A stretch of DNA of 64,000 bases from Flavobacteriaceae bacterium. Lineage in GTDB: Bacteria; Bacteroidota; Bacteroidia; Flavobacteriales; Flavobacteriaceae. The stretch spans positions 1 through 64,000 of the forward strand of contig JADHML010000004.1 in assembly GCA_016780065.1 (NCBI GenBank). The letters run 5' to 3'. A program made the position numbers and the translations under genes. Shown here piece after piece: positions 35,097-44,879 of the stretch. The notes below the pieces were generated by a model. The model was not told where the DNA came from. It did no database searches and saw only the letters and a list, made by a program, of their open reading frames with translations. Numbering within the stretch: position 1 is the first letter of the stretch; each line of letters begins with the position of its first letter.

Positions 35097-36434
35097 GTGA
35101 AAAAAAAACACTCTGTCATTCTCGCGTTAATTGTTCTTGTGTTTTCAACCGCATACATGAGTTTTAAAGATAACATGAACAACAAAACCACTGAAGGACC
35201 CGCTCGAGTGACTATTGACAAATCAAATGGTCAATATGTATTGTCAGTCAATGACCAACCTTTTTATATCAATGGAGCTGGCCTAGAGTTTGGAAACATC
35301 GCTGCGTTGGCCAAACACAAAGGCAATTCATTTCGCACATGGCGCACCGACAATGGTCAAAATACGGCATTAGAGATCTTAGATGAGGCTCACAAATATG
35401 GCCTTATGGTTACGATGGGTATTGAAGTTGCTAGAGAACGGCACGGCTTTGACTACAACGATCAAAAAGCAGTTACCGCCCAATTGGAACGTATAAAAGA
35501 AGAAGTAATTGCACTTAAAGATCACCCTGCTTTGTTGATATGGGCGATTGGAAACGAGCTCAACTTGCGATACACCAATCCCAAAGTTTGGGATGCTGTT
35601 AACGACATTTCTCAAATGATCCATAAGGTCGATCCAAACCACCCTACAACAACAACTTTGGCAGGAATTTCTCGACGTGAGGTTCAGGAGATTAAAGAAC
35701 GCGCACCGGATCTAGACATCCTTTCTTTTCAGGTTTATGGAAAAATAGAACAACTGCCCAAACAAGCTCGTGATTATGGCTGGGAAGGGCCTTATATGGT
35801 TACTGAATGGGGTGCCACGGGGCACTGGGAAGTTCCAAAAACTTCTTGGGGCGTACCCATTGAAGAAAACAGCTCTGTTAAAGCCAAAAATTACTTAAAA
35901 CGTTATCAAAACAGCATTCAAAAAGACACCACCCAATGTATAGGGTCTTATGTCTTTTTATGGGGACAGAAACAAGAACGAACCCCCACTTGGTATGGAA
36001 TCTTTACGGAAGATGGAAGCGCTACCGAGTCTGTTGATGTCATGGAATATTTATGGACCGGAAATTGGCCTCAAAACCGTTCTCCAATCATCGAATCATT
36101 TCAATTAAACAATAAAGACGCCTACAGCAATATAAAACTTGCTGCAAACCAGTCTTATCAAGCCGAGGTCAAAAGCTCAGATCCTGATGGAGATAAGCTT
36201 ACTTATAGTTTTGAAATCCTACATGAAAGTACAGACCTTAAGGATGGTGGAGATTTGGAAAATCGTCCTCAAACGGTGCAGTGGAATAGAAAAGAATTAA
36301 AGGAAGGAATCATAGAGTTTTCGGTACCTGACACAAACGGAGCCTACCGAATTTTTGCTTATGTACATGACGGCAACGAACATGTAGCCACAGCCAACAT
36401 CCCTTTCTTTGTAAACAACAATGTAAAACAATAA
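35097..36434 (+). CDS. Clan GH-A glycoside hydrolase (GH158- or GH2-like)
   Basis: The 445-residue protein starts at GTG, 11 bases after the porter, with a hydrophobic N-terminal segment (residues 6-20) and no lipobox. A TIM barrel spans about 35-325: GNSFRTWRTDNG, the acid/base motif IGNEL (Glu154) and the nucleophile motif TEWGA (Glu237). A C-terminal beta-sandwich (about 335-440) follows, with SSDPDGDKLTY. The barrel plus Ig-like tail and the PUL context suit GH158 endo-beta-1,3-glucanases; a GH2 TIM-barrel assignment is the alternative. It probably works in the periplasm. Confidence 0.7.
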   Translation: MKKKHSVILALIVLVFSTAYMSFKDNMNNKTTEGPARVTIDKSNGQYVLSVNDQPFYINGAGLEFGNIAALAKHKGNSFRTWRTDNGQNTALEILDEAHKYGLMVTMGIEVARERHGFDYNDQKAVTAQLERIKEEVIALKDHPALLIWAIGNELNLRYTNPKVWDAVNDISQMIHKVDPNHPTTTTLAGISRREVQEIKERAPDLDILSFQVYGKIEQLPKQARDYGWEGPYMVTEWGATGHWEVPKTSWGVPIEENSSVKAKNYLKRYQNSIQKDTTQCIGSYVFLWGQKQERTPTWYGIFTEDGSATESVDVMEYLWTGNWPQNRSPIIESFQLNNKDAYSNIKLAANQSYQAEVKSSDPDGDKLTYSFEILHESTDLKDGGDLENRPQTVQWNRKELKEGIIEFSVPDTNGAYRIFAYVHDGNEHVATANIPFFVNNNVKQ

Positions 36435-36480
36435 CATCAATGGGCTTTTGTTCCATTGACTATAAAAATATAGAGTACTT

Positions 36481-39400
36481 ATGCATATTGGCCAAACAGA
36501 ACGTAAGGTTAATTCACGTCAAACAGACGGAGACTTAGTAAAGATTGAAGGAGAATGGTTCTACAAAATCAGTAATGTAGACAACATGCCTCCATTTTTT
36601 ATGAGTGTTGTCAGCGATGCCAACCATTGGATGTTTATCGCAAGCAATGGAGGTCTATCAGCAGGTAGAAAAGATTGTAATCAGTCTTTATTTCCATACT
36701 ATACTGTCGATAAAATCACAGAAACATCCGAAACAACTGGCAGTAAAACCATTTTAAGAGTAGAACAAGGGGATAAAACTTTCCTGTGGGAACCCTTTTC
36801 TGTTTACACCAACCACTTGTACGACCTTGAAACCAACTTATTTAAAAGCGAGTATGGGAATACTTTGATTTTTGAACAAATCAATCATGATTTGAATCTC
36901 TCGTTTCGTTATCAGTGGAGTTCCAGTAACAAGTTTGGTTTTGTTCGTCAAGCTACGCTGACCAATTTGGGCGATCACTCTCGTGTAATACATGTTTTGG
37001 ATGGGATCCAAAACTTAGTCCCCTATGGAGTTGAGGCCGATTTACAGAACAGCAAAAGCAACCTGGTCGATGCATATAAGAAAAGCGAGCTCGAAAGAGA
37101 CTTAGGATTGGGTATTTATGCTTTAAGTGCCATTATTGTGGACCGTGCAGAACCTAGCGAAGCGCTCAAGGCAACCACCGTGTGGTCAATCGGTCTTGAA
37201 AAACCAACTTATTTACTCTCTTCTTTTCAATTAGAAGCATTTCGTAGAGGTCAAGCAGTCACAGAAGAATGGGAAAATAAAGGGGAGAAAGGCGCCTATT
37301 TTGTTTCAGACACCCTGACTCTAGATACAGGTGCTGAAAAATCTTGGTATGTTGTTGCCGAAGTCAACCAGTCTATGGTGGGCATTCGCACCTTAGCCGA
37401 TGCCATCAACAGTAAAAACATCACAGAACAATTACACGCTGATATAAAATCGGGCACTGACAATCTTATTCAGCTTTGTGCTGCATCTGATGGTCTTCAA
37501 AAAACAGAAGACAAGCGTACCATCATGCGCCATTTTTCTAACACCCTATTTAATATTATGCGTGGTGGAATTTTTGACGCCAACTATCAAATAGAAAAGG
37601 CAGATTTTTTAGAATACTTACAAAAAGCAAACAAAGAAGCTTTTGCACAACATAAACAATCTCTCGATCAACTCGATGATATTTTTGACTTGGGTCAATT
37701 GACAGAAACCATCAAAAACATCCCTTCTGTTGCCATTCAACGTTTAAGCACAGAATATTTGCCTTTAAAATTCAGCCGTCGTCATGGAGACCCGAGTCGT
37801 CCTTGGAACTGGTTTTCTATCAATACACAAAATGAAAATGACGGATCAAAAATTTTAGATTACCAAGGGAACTGGCGCGATATTTTCCAAAATTGGGAAG
37901 CTCTAGCACATGCCTACCCTACTTTTATTGAGGGCATGATTTTCAGGTTTTTAAACGCTTCAACTTTTGATGGCTACAACCCTTATCGAGTTACAAAAGA
38001 TGGATTTGATTGGGAAATTATTGAACCCCACGACCCATGGTCATATATTGGTTATTGGGGAGATCATCAGATCATCTACCTACTCAAATTTTTAGAATTT
38101 TCAGAAAAACACCATCCTGGTAAGATTGCATCTTTCTTGCAAGAAAACCGTTTTGTATACGCACACGTTCCTTATGTCATCAAATCTTATGAAGACATAG
38201 TAGCCGATCCAAAAGACACCATCATTTTTGACAAACCTTTGCATAATCAAATCGACCGTCAGAAATCCCAATTGGGTGCCGATGGCGCTTTGCTTAAGGA
38301 TCCTAACGGAGCGGTCTATCATGTCAATATGTTAGAGAAGTTGTTGGTTATGGTTTTAGCAAAAATGTCAAATTTTGTTCCTGAAGCAGGAATATGGCTT
38401 AACACCCAGCGACCCGAATGGAACGATGCCAACAACGCTTTAGTTGGAAATGGCACCTCCATGGTGACTTTGTACTATATGCGGCGATTCTTTAAGTTTT
38501 TTGACAATTTGATTGACTCAGTGGCGTTCGATGAAACTTCGGTCTCGAAAGAACTACAAATGTTTTTCCAGCAAATTGCTCAGAACTTATTGCGCTTCGA
38601 ATCTTTGCTCTCAGATCAGATTAGTGATGCGGATCGAAAAACGGTCGTGGATGCATTGGGTCAGGCAGGCAGTCAATACAGAAACCAAATTTATAAAAAC
38701 GGGTTTTCTGCAGAAGGAGCGTCTATCAGTACATCTGATTTGAAAGAATTTGTTAGAGTGAGTTTGGCATTTATTGACCATTCGATTGCTGCCAACAAAC
38801 GCAATGATGGCTTATATCATGCGTATAACCTAATTGCATTTGAAGAAAACCAAGAGATCTCTATCGCCTACCTATCCGAAATGTTAGAAGGTCAGGTAGC
38901 TGTTTTAAGCTCTGGCTATCTTTCATCTGAAGAAGCACTCGAAGTGCTCGATCAAATGCGCGCAAGTAAGCTTTATCGTCCGGATCAAAACAGTTATATG
39001 TTATATCCTGACAAATCCTTGCCTCGTTTTTTTGAAAAAAACAACATTCCAAAAACTGCAGTGGATGGCTCTAGGCTGTTAACACAATTGTTAGAAAACA
39101 ACAACAATCAGATCGTACAGCAAGACAGCTCAGGAGCCTACCACTTCAACGGAAACTTTACAAACGCCAACAGCCTGAAAGAAGCTTTGGGCAATTTATC
39201 AGATCAATATGCGGCGATGGTTGCCGAGGAACAAAACCAGTTGATGAACCTTTTTGAGGATCTTTTTGACCACAAATCGTTTACCGGTAGGTCTGGAACA
39301 TTCTTTGGCTTTGAAGGCCTAGGATCTATCTACTGGCACATGGTTTCAAAATTGGCTTTGGCCGTACAAGAAGCATTGTGGAGTTCTATTCATGATAAAT

Positions 39401-39918
39401 CTTCTGAAGAAATTACCAAAGCACTTCGCGATCATTATTATCAAGTGGTAGATGGCATTGGTGCTCATAAGACCCCTCAAGTATATGGGGCGTTTCCAAC
39501 AGACCCATACTCTCATACACCTGCAGGAAGAGGGGCTCAACAGCCTGGCATGACAGGACAAGTCAAAGAGGATATCCTTTGCCGTTGGGGCGAGTTTGGG
39601 GTGTCTGCCCATGACGGATCTTTGCAGTTCGACCCGCAGATTGTTCGTGAGGATGAGTTTTTGAAGCAAGAAGAAGTTTTTGTTTACTATGACGTTCACA
39701 ACAACAAACAATCGATTGTAATTCCTTCGCAGGCACTTTGTTTTACATATTGCCAGATACCGGTTGTCTATCACAAAAACCATTCAAAAACAGGGATCGA
39801 ATTGACATTTACTGATGGTCAAAACCAGCTACTAGAAACTCATCAACTTACCGAAGCACATTCCGAAAAGGTATTCGATCGAGATGGACAAATCAAACAA
39901 ATACAAGTTTATTTTTAA
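36481..39918 (+). CDS. Putative beta-1,3-glucan phosphorylase, clan GH-Q-like (GH149/GH161-like)
   Basis: The 1145-residue protein has no signal peptide and so is cytosolic. The first 300 residues are beta-rich, in the style of the sandwich domain of GH94-like phosphorylases, followed by a long helical region suited to an (alpha/alpha)6 barrel. Motifs include RHGDPSRPWNW, IGYWGDHQ (Y525-W526-G527-D528) and PEWNDANNALVGNG (W647-N648-D649), the last resembling the catalytic WND stretch of GH94 relatives. GH149 and GH161 enzymes of about this size phosphorolyse beta-1,3-glucans to glucose-1-phosphate. The call rests on size, motifs and context; the exact family is unproven. Confidence 0.5.
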   Translation: MHIGQTERKVNSRQTDGDLVKIEGEWFYKISNVDNMPPFFMSVVSDANHWMFIASNGGLSAGRKDCNQSLFPYYTVDKITETSETTGSKTILRVEQGDKTFLWEPFSVYTNHLYDLETNLFKSEYGNTLIFEQINHDLNLSFRYQWSSSNKFGFVRQATLTNLGDHSRVIHVLDGIQNLVPYGVEADLQNSKSNLVDAYKKSELERDLGLGIYALSAIIVDRAEPSEALKATTVWSIGLEKPTYLLSSFQLEAFRRGQAVTEEWENKGEKGAYFVSDTLTLDTGAEKSWYVVAEVNQSMVGIRTLADAINSKNITEQLHADIKSGTDNLIQLCAASDGLQKTEDKRTIMRHFSNTLFNIMRGGIFDANYQIEKADFLEYLQKANKEAFAQHKQSLDQLDDIFDLGQLTETIKNIPSVAIQRLSTEYLPLKFSRRHGDPSRPWNWFSINTQNENDGSKILDYQGNWRDIFQNWEALAHAYPTFIEGMIFRFLNASTFDGYNPYRVTKDGFDWEIIEPHDPWSYIGYWGDHQIIYLLKFLEFSEKHHPGKIASFLQENRFVYAHVPYVIKSYEDIVADPKDTIIFDKPLHNQIDRQKSQLGADGALLKDPNGAVYHVNMLEKLLVMVLAKMSNFVPEAGIWLNTQRPEWNDANNALVGNGTSMVTLYYMRRFFKFFDNLIDSVAFDETSVSKELQMFFQQIAQNLLRFESLLSDQISDADRKTVVDALGQAGSQYRNQIYKNGFSAEGASISTSDLKEFVRVSLAFIDHSIAANKRNDGLYHAYNLIAFEENQEISIAYLSEMLEGQVAVLSSGYLSSEEALEVLDQMRASKLYRPDQNSYMLYPDKSLPRFFEKNNIPKTAVDGSRLLTQLLENNNNQIVQQDSSGAYHFNGNFTNANSLKEALGNLSDQYAAMVAEEQNQLMNLFEDLFDHKSFTGRSGTFFGFEGLGSIYWHMVSKLALAVQEALWSSIHDKSSEEITKALRDHYYQVVDGIGAHKTPQVYGAFPTDPYSHTPAGRGAQQPGMTGQVKEDILCRWGEFGVSAHDGSLQFDPQIVREDEFLKQEEVFVYYDVHNNKQSIVIPSQALCFTYCQIPVVYHKNHSKTGIELTFTDGQNQLLETHQLTEAHSEKVFDRDGQIKQIQVYF

Positions 39919-39919
39919 T

Positions 39920-41164
39920 ATGAAACCCCTCCTTAAATCTAGCGTACAAATTAATTTTCTTCTTATGCTAACAGCTTGTATCTCGGCTTGTACTACGACT
40001 GAATCAGATCCGACAGCGGCGGAGATACTAGGCAATCCCGACTATCAGGCCATTTCTTACGGAGGATATAGACAGTCCACTCGTGATTCAGTTCCTAGTG
40101 TGGATCAAATTAAGGATGATATGCGCATTCTCTCTGCCATAGGGGTCAAGGTGTTGCGTACCTACAACACGGAGTTGGCACAATTGCCTCATTTGCTCGA
40201 TGCCATCACAGAGATGAAACAAGAGGATCCTCATTTTGAAATGTATGTCATGGTAGGCGCATGGATCAATTGCAAGGATGCATGGACGGATAATCCTGAC
40301 CATACACTAGGAGACGAGGCCTATAACGCAGCAGAAATACAACGGGCCGTAGCCTATGCCAAGCAGTACCCAGAGATTGTCAAATTCATTGCTGTGGGCA
40401 ACGAGGCCATGGTACACTGGGCATCGGGTTATTTCGTACCGCCTGGAGTGATACTTAAGTGGGTCAATCACCTTCAAGATTTGAAGAAACAAGGTGATTT
40501 ACCAATGGATTTATGGGTTACTAGTTCGGACGACTTTGCGTCATGGGGTGGAGCTTCTTCAGTCTACCACACCGAAGACCTAAACCGTCTTATACATGCA
40601 GTAGATTTTATTTCGATGCATACCTATCCCTTTCATAACTCTCATTACAATCCTGATTTTTGGTACAATAGAGAGCCAGAATGGTCGACGATCGAACAAA
40701 TCGATTCTGCGATGGTTCGTGCAGCAGAGTTTGCCGCTGGTCAATACCAAGATGTCAAAAACTATATGTTGAGCATTGGAGCCAACAAACCCATTCATAT
40801 AGGCGAAACAGGGTGGGCTACAAAGTCCAATGGTTTATATGGAGCAGAAGGGTCTCAAGCTGCGGACGAATATAAAGCCAAAAAATTTTACGATAACATA
40901 CGCCAGTGGACAAACACGAACGGAGTTTCCTGTTTTTACTTTGAAGCTTTTGACGAACAGTGGAAGGATGCTGAGAATTCCTTAGGCTCAGAGAATCATT
41001 TTGGACTGATCAATTTACAGGGTCAAGCTAAATATGTGATTTGGGATTTGGTAGAGGCAGGGACTTTCGACGGGCTTATGCGTGATGGAAAGCCGATTAC
41101 AAAAACGTTTGATGGCGACGAGACCAAGCTGTTATCCAATATAAATCCACCCCCAACCCTATAA
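39920..41164 (+). CDS. GH17 endo-beta-1,3-glucanase lipoprotein
   Basis: The chosen start is the ATG at 39920, one base after the previous stop, which gives a lipoprotein signal ending ISAC (Cys24); an in-frame start 36 bases earlier would bury it. The 414-residue protein has the GH17 barrel with acid/base motif VGNEAM (Glu162) and nucleophile motif GETGWAT (Glu296), and FEAFDEQWKD near the end. GH17 enzymes cut linear beta-1,3-glucan stretches of laminarin. As a lipoprotein it acts outside the cytosol, unlike the two GH17 genes at the end of the locus. Confidence 0.88.
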   Translation: MKPLLKSSVQINFLLMLTACISACTTTESDPTAAEILGNPDYQAISYGGYRQSTRDSVPSVDQIKDDMRILSAIGVKVLRTYNTELAQLPHLLDAITEMKQEDPHFEMYVMVGAWINCKDAWTDNPDHTLGDEAYNAAEIQRAVAYAKQYPEIVKFIAVGNEAMVHWASGYFVPPGVILKWVNHLQDLKKQGDLPMDLWVTSSDDFASWGGASSVYHTEDLNRLIHAVDFISMHTYPFHNSHYNPDFWYNREPEWSTIEQIDSAMVRAAEFAAGQYQDVKNYMLSIGANKPIHIGETGWATKSNGLYGAEGSQAADEYKAKKFYDNIRQWTNTNGVSCFYFEAFDEQWKDAENSLGSENHFGLINLQGQAKYVIWDLVEAGTFDGLMRDGKPITKTFDGDETKLLSNINPPPTL

Positions 41165-41167
41165 AAA

Positions 41168-43429
41168 ATGCGTTTCACCCAATTAAAACTAAGTCTTTTG
41201 AGTTTGCTTTTATTTTCTTGCGCCAATGAGTCTGCCGAAGAGAGCAAAATCAATGCGATATTGTCTCAAATGACTTTAGAGGAAAAAGCGGGTCAAATGC
41301 TCAACCTCGGTTTGCCAAGTGTGTTGACTGGAGACTATTGGGATGAACGTGAAGAGGTGGTGTTTGACAGTGTACGTTTCAAAAAGTACATTGAAAAACT
41401 CAATGTTGGGTCTATCCACAACACGCCTCACCCTCATTTTCTTCCAGACGCCGATACATGGCACTACATTATCAAAACCATTCAAGAGGCCTCACTCAAA
41501 AACACTCGTTTGGGGATTCCGGTAGTATACGGGATTGATAACATACATGGTGCAAATTATGTCAAAGAATCCGTGATGTTTCCTCACCAAATCGGTTTGG
41601 CCGCATCGCGCAATACGGACTTAGTTGCTAGAACTGCCGAAATTACCTCTTATGAATCACGCGCAGCCTCCATGCCTTGGACCTATAATCCCAATGCGGA
41701 TGTGTCTTTTAGCCCACTTTGGGGTCGTATTGCAGAAAGCTTTGGAGAAGATCCATATGTAGTATCTCAAATGACCAATGCTTACATTAGAGGTTCACAA
41801 GGCAGCACACTTTCCGACTCCACTCGTACAGCGGTTTGTGTAAAACACTATTTGGGCTATGGAGCAGGTTCGAACGGAAAAGACCGTGCGAACGCGATCA
41901 TTCCCGAAGGTATGTTGCGACAGTACTTTATACCACCATTTGAAGAGGCTGTCAAATCTGGGGCCATGAGCGTTATGGTTAGCTCCAACTCTGTCAATGG
42001 AGTCCCATGCCACGCGAATAGCTATTATATCAATGACATACTAAAAGGAGAATTGGGCTTTGAAGGCGTTGTTTTGTCTGATTTTAGTGATGTTGAATTT
42101 CTCGTAGAAGCCCACGAAGTAGTGGACAACAAAAAAGAAGCTACATGGATGGCAGTCAATGCAGGGTTGGACATGCTGATGAATCCTTATGACGCAGATG
42201 TTGTTGACTATATAGTAGAAGGTGTAGAATCAGGCACCATTACAAAAGAAAGAATCGACGATGCTGTTCGAAGAGTTTTGCGACTGAAGTTTCGCTTAAA
42301 CCTTTTTGAAAAACCATATAACGACCCTACGAATTTTCCTAACCTCGGTAGTGATGCGCATGTAGAGGTCAACTACCAAGCGGCATCAGAATCCCTGACC
42401 TTGTTGAAAAATGAAGGTGTTTTGCCTTTAAAAGCCGGGAAAAAGATATTGGTCACTGGGTATGCTGCCAACTCTATCAACGTACTCAACGGTGCATGGT
42501 CACGCACTTTCTTAGGGCAAATGACACAGTTTAATGACCCTACCAAAGCCACTATTTTTGAGGCCATCAAGCAAACCAACGGAACAAAAAACACCTTGTT
42601 TGGTCAAGGAACGGATTATCTCACTGATGTCAACATAGATCAGGTGGTCAAAAGAGCCAAATATGCAGACCAGATTGTGGTGTGTGTAGGGGAGTTGCCA
42701 GCGACTGAAAAACCTTCAGACGTAAATGAACTAGACTTACCGCAAGCCCAACAAGATTTGATTAAAAGACTTAGCGCCTTAGGCAAACCGATTGTTTTGG
42801 TCATGGTGCAGGGACGTCCTCGAATCATTCGTCAGATTGAACCCTTGGTAGATGCCATTCTCATGGCGTACCTTCCTGGGCAAGAGGGGGGAAGAGCCAT
42901 TGCGGATGCACTCTTTGGCAAAACCAATCCCAGCGGTAAATTGCCCTACACTTATCCAAAATTTACTGGAAACATATTGCCTTACTATCACAAGAAAACG
43001 GACGCACGTGATGTCGATTGGGGTTACAATGGTTTTTATCCTCAGTATCCCTTTGGACATGGTCTGTCTTACACCACTTTTTCATTGTCTAACATGCAGT
43101 TAGACACAGACACCATCCAAGGAGATGGAGCTCTTAGACTACAAGCAACGTTGACCAACACAGGCAGTCGGAAAGGCAAAACAGCAGTAGCGTTGTATGT
43201 CAAAGACCTGATTGCATCTGTGGCACCAGATGTTAATAAACTGATTGCTTTTCAAAAACACGAGCTAGAGCCAGGCGAGCAAAAAACCATTTTATTCGAA
43301 GTTGCTGCCAAAGACCTCAAGTTTATCGACGCCAAAAACCAATGGGTCGTAGAGCCTGGAGCATTTACATTATCACTGAGTATTGATCCTGACAAACCCC
43401 TAAAAAAAGATATTTTCTACAAGAACTAA
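41168..43429 (+). CDS. GH3 beta-glucosidase lipoprotein
   Basis: The 753-residue protein has lipobox FSC (Cys18) and the three-domain GH3 layout: barrel with VCVKHYLGYGAGSNGKDRAN, nucleophile Asp305 in VVLSDFSD, an alpha/beta sandwich (LLKNEGVLPLKAGKKILVTG, GQEGGRAIADALFGKTNPSGKLP) and a fibronectin III-like tail (GRKGKTAVALYVKD). It releases glucose from the non-reducing ends of beta-glucooligosaccharides, most likely in the periplasm. It follows the GH17 gene by three bases, so translation is likely coupled. Confidence 0.92.
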   Translation: MRFTQLKLSLLSLLLFSCANESAEESKINAILSQMTLEEKAGQMLNLGLPSVLTGDYWDEREEVVFDSVRFKKYIEKLNVGSIHNTPHPHFLPDADTWHYIIKTIQEASLKNTRLGIPVVYGIDNIHGANYVKESVMFPHQIGLAASRNTDLVARTAEITSYESRAASMPWTYNPNADVSFSPLWGRIAESFGEDPYVVSQMTNAYIRGSQGSTLSDSTRTAVCVKHYLGYGAGSNGKDRANAIIPEGMLRQYFIPPFEEAVKSGAMSVMVSSNSVNGVPCHANSYYINDILKGELGFEGVVLSDFSDVEFLVEAHEVVDNKKEATWMAVNAGLDMLMNPYDADVVDYIVEGVESGTITKERIDDAVRRVLRLKFRLNLFEKPYNDPTNFPNLGSDAHVEVNYQAASESLTLLKNEGVLPLKAGKKILVTGYAANSINVLNGAWSRTFLGQMTQFNDPTKATIFEAIKQTNGTKNTLFGQGTDYLTDVNIDQVVKRAKYADQIVVCVGELPATEKPSDVNELDLPQAQQDLIKRLSALGKPIVLVMVQGRPRIIRQIEPLVDAILMAYLPGQEGGRAIADALFGKTNPSGKLPYTYPKFTGNILPYYHKKTDARDVDWGYNGFYPQYPFGHGLSYTTFSLSNMQLDTDTIQGDGALRLQATLTNTGSRKGKTAVALYVKDLIASVAPDVNKLIAFQKHELEPGEQKTILFEVAAKDLKFIDAKNQWVVEPGAFTLSLSIDPDKPLKKDIFYKN

Positions 43430-43452
43430 AAACTAATTAAAACCAAAAGATT

Positions 43453-44871
43453 TTGAAAAAAACAGTCGCCAACACAGTCCCCTTGAGCAAGAAAATTTTC
43501 TTTTGACTTGGAATGCTTGCCATGCAAATGTTCCCGGCCGCGCTTGGGGTATTCATGGTCGTTTTGATTCAAGACTTTGGTTTTGATCCACTGATGTGGG
43601 GGTTGATTTTCTTTTTGCCTAGGGTGATCGATGCAGTGACAGACCCTGTGATGGGTTTTATCTCTGACAACACCAAATCCAAATGGGGTAGAAGAAGACA
43701 ATATATTTTTGTGGGAGCGCTTATTATGGGGGCTTCTTTTATAGCGATGTGGCAAATCTATCCTGAGAACGAACTGAACTATAACTTTTGGTACTTTTTA
43801 CTGCTTTCTGTTTTGTTTTATTTGGGACTCACTATTTTCAGTGTGCCTTATGTGGCTCTGGGATACGAAATGAGTACCGACTTTCACGAACGCACCCGAA
43901 TCATGGCAGTGGCACAGTGGATCAGTCAGTGGGCATGGGTAATCGTTCCATGGTTTTGGATCATCATATATGACGACAGTTGGTTTAGCTCTCCAGAATC
44001 AGGAACCCGAACGCTCGCCATCTATGTGAGTGTATTCTGTACGCTTTTGGCTTTGGTGCCTGCACTCTTTATCAAAGGAAAATCGTCATTGAATGATGAC
44101 ACCTTGGTTTCTATTACATTCAATAACATAAAAAACAATTTATCGACTTTGGTCAAAGGATTTAAGGACGCTGCTAACAACAGGCCTTTTGTACGCCTTT
44201 GTGCCGCTACGTTTTTTATTTTCAATTCTTTCCAGACCATTGCAGCATTTTCTTTTTTCATTATAGTCTACTATTTATTCCAAGGTGATGCAAATGCTGC
44301 TGGTGTGTGGCCTACACTACATGGTTCAGTAGGAGCTTTGTTAACCACTTTTTTAGTCATTCCGATTGTCACCAAAATGTCTGAGCGTTTGGGGAAGAAA
44401 AAAACATTTATGATTTCACAGGCCATTTCCTTACTGGGGTATGTTTTGTTTTGGTTCTTATTTATCCCTGGCAAGCCCTACGCCTTCTTGTTTGCTCTTC
44501 CTTTATTTTCGTTTGGAATAGGTGGCTTATTTACTCTTATGATGAGCATGACTGCAGATACTTGTGATTTGGACGAACTCAATAACGGACTGCCTAGAAA
44601 AGAAGCCACATTTGGGGCTTTGTATTGGTGGATGGTCAAGTTTGGCACTGCACTGGCAGGTTTATTTAGCGGGATCATCATGAGTGCTGTAGGATTCGAT
44701 ACATCCTTACCCGAGCAAACAGATACTGCCATGACGGGACTTCGTATTTTTTACACCGTACTTCCTGTGATAGGAACTTGCATTGCGATCTATGTGATGA
44801 AAAATTATGAAATAAACGAATCGAGCGCTAAAGAAGTCAGTGAGATTCTTGCAAAACGTAACAATAAATAA
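43453..44871 (+). pseudogene. GPH family sugar:cation symporter with in-frame TGA
   Basis: The reading frame from the TTG at 43453 gives MKKTVANTVPLSKKIFF and then TGA at 43504-43506, before LGMLAMQMFPAALGVF. Homologues have FF-(S or G)-LGMLANQMFPAA here, so one base change made the stop. Everything after it is intact: 452 residues from the ATG at 43513, twelve membrane helices, RVIDAVTDPVMGFISDN and SKWGRRRQYI. Internal initiation at 43513 would lose only the cytosolic N-terminus and could still work. GPH transporters move oligosaccharides or sugars with H+ or Na+. Sequencing error is not excluded. Confidence 0.65.
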
Positions 44872-44879
44872 ACATTTCC

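Noticed and set aside
39346-39783. Minus-strand reading of 145 residues inside the putative phosphorylase
   Set aside because: Antisense to a long well-supported gene; cysteine-rich random composition.
43426-43755. Minus-strand reading overlapping the start of the GPH transporter
   Set aside because: Antisense to conserved transporter motifs; the plus-strand frame explains the region despite the TGA.
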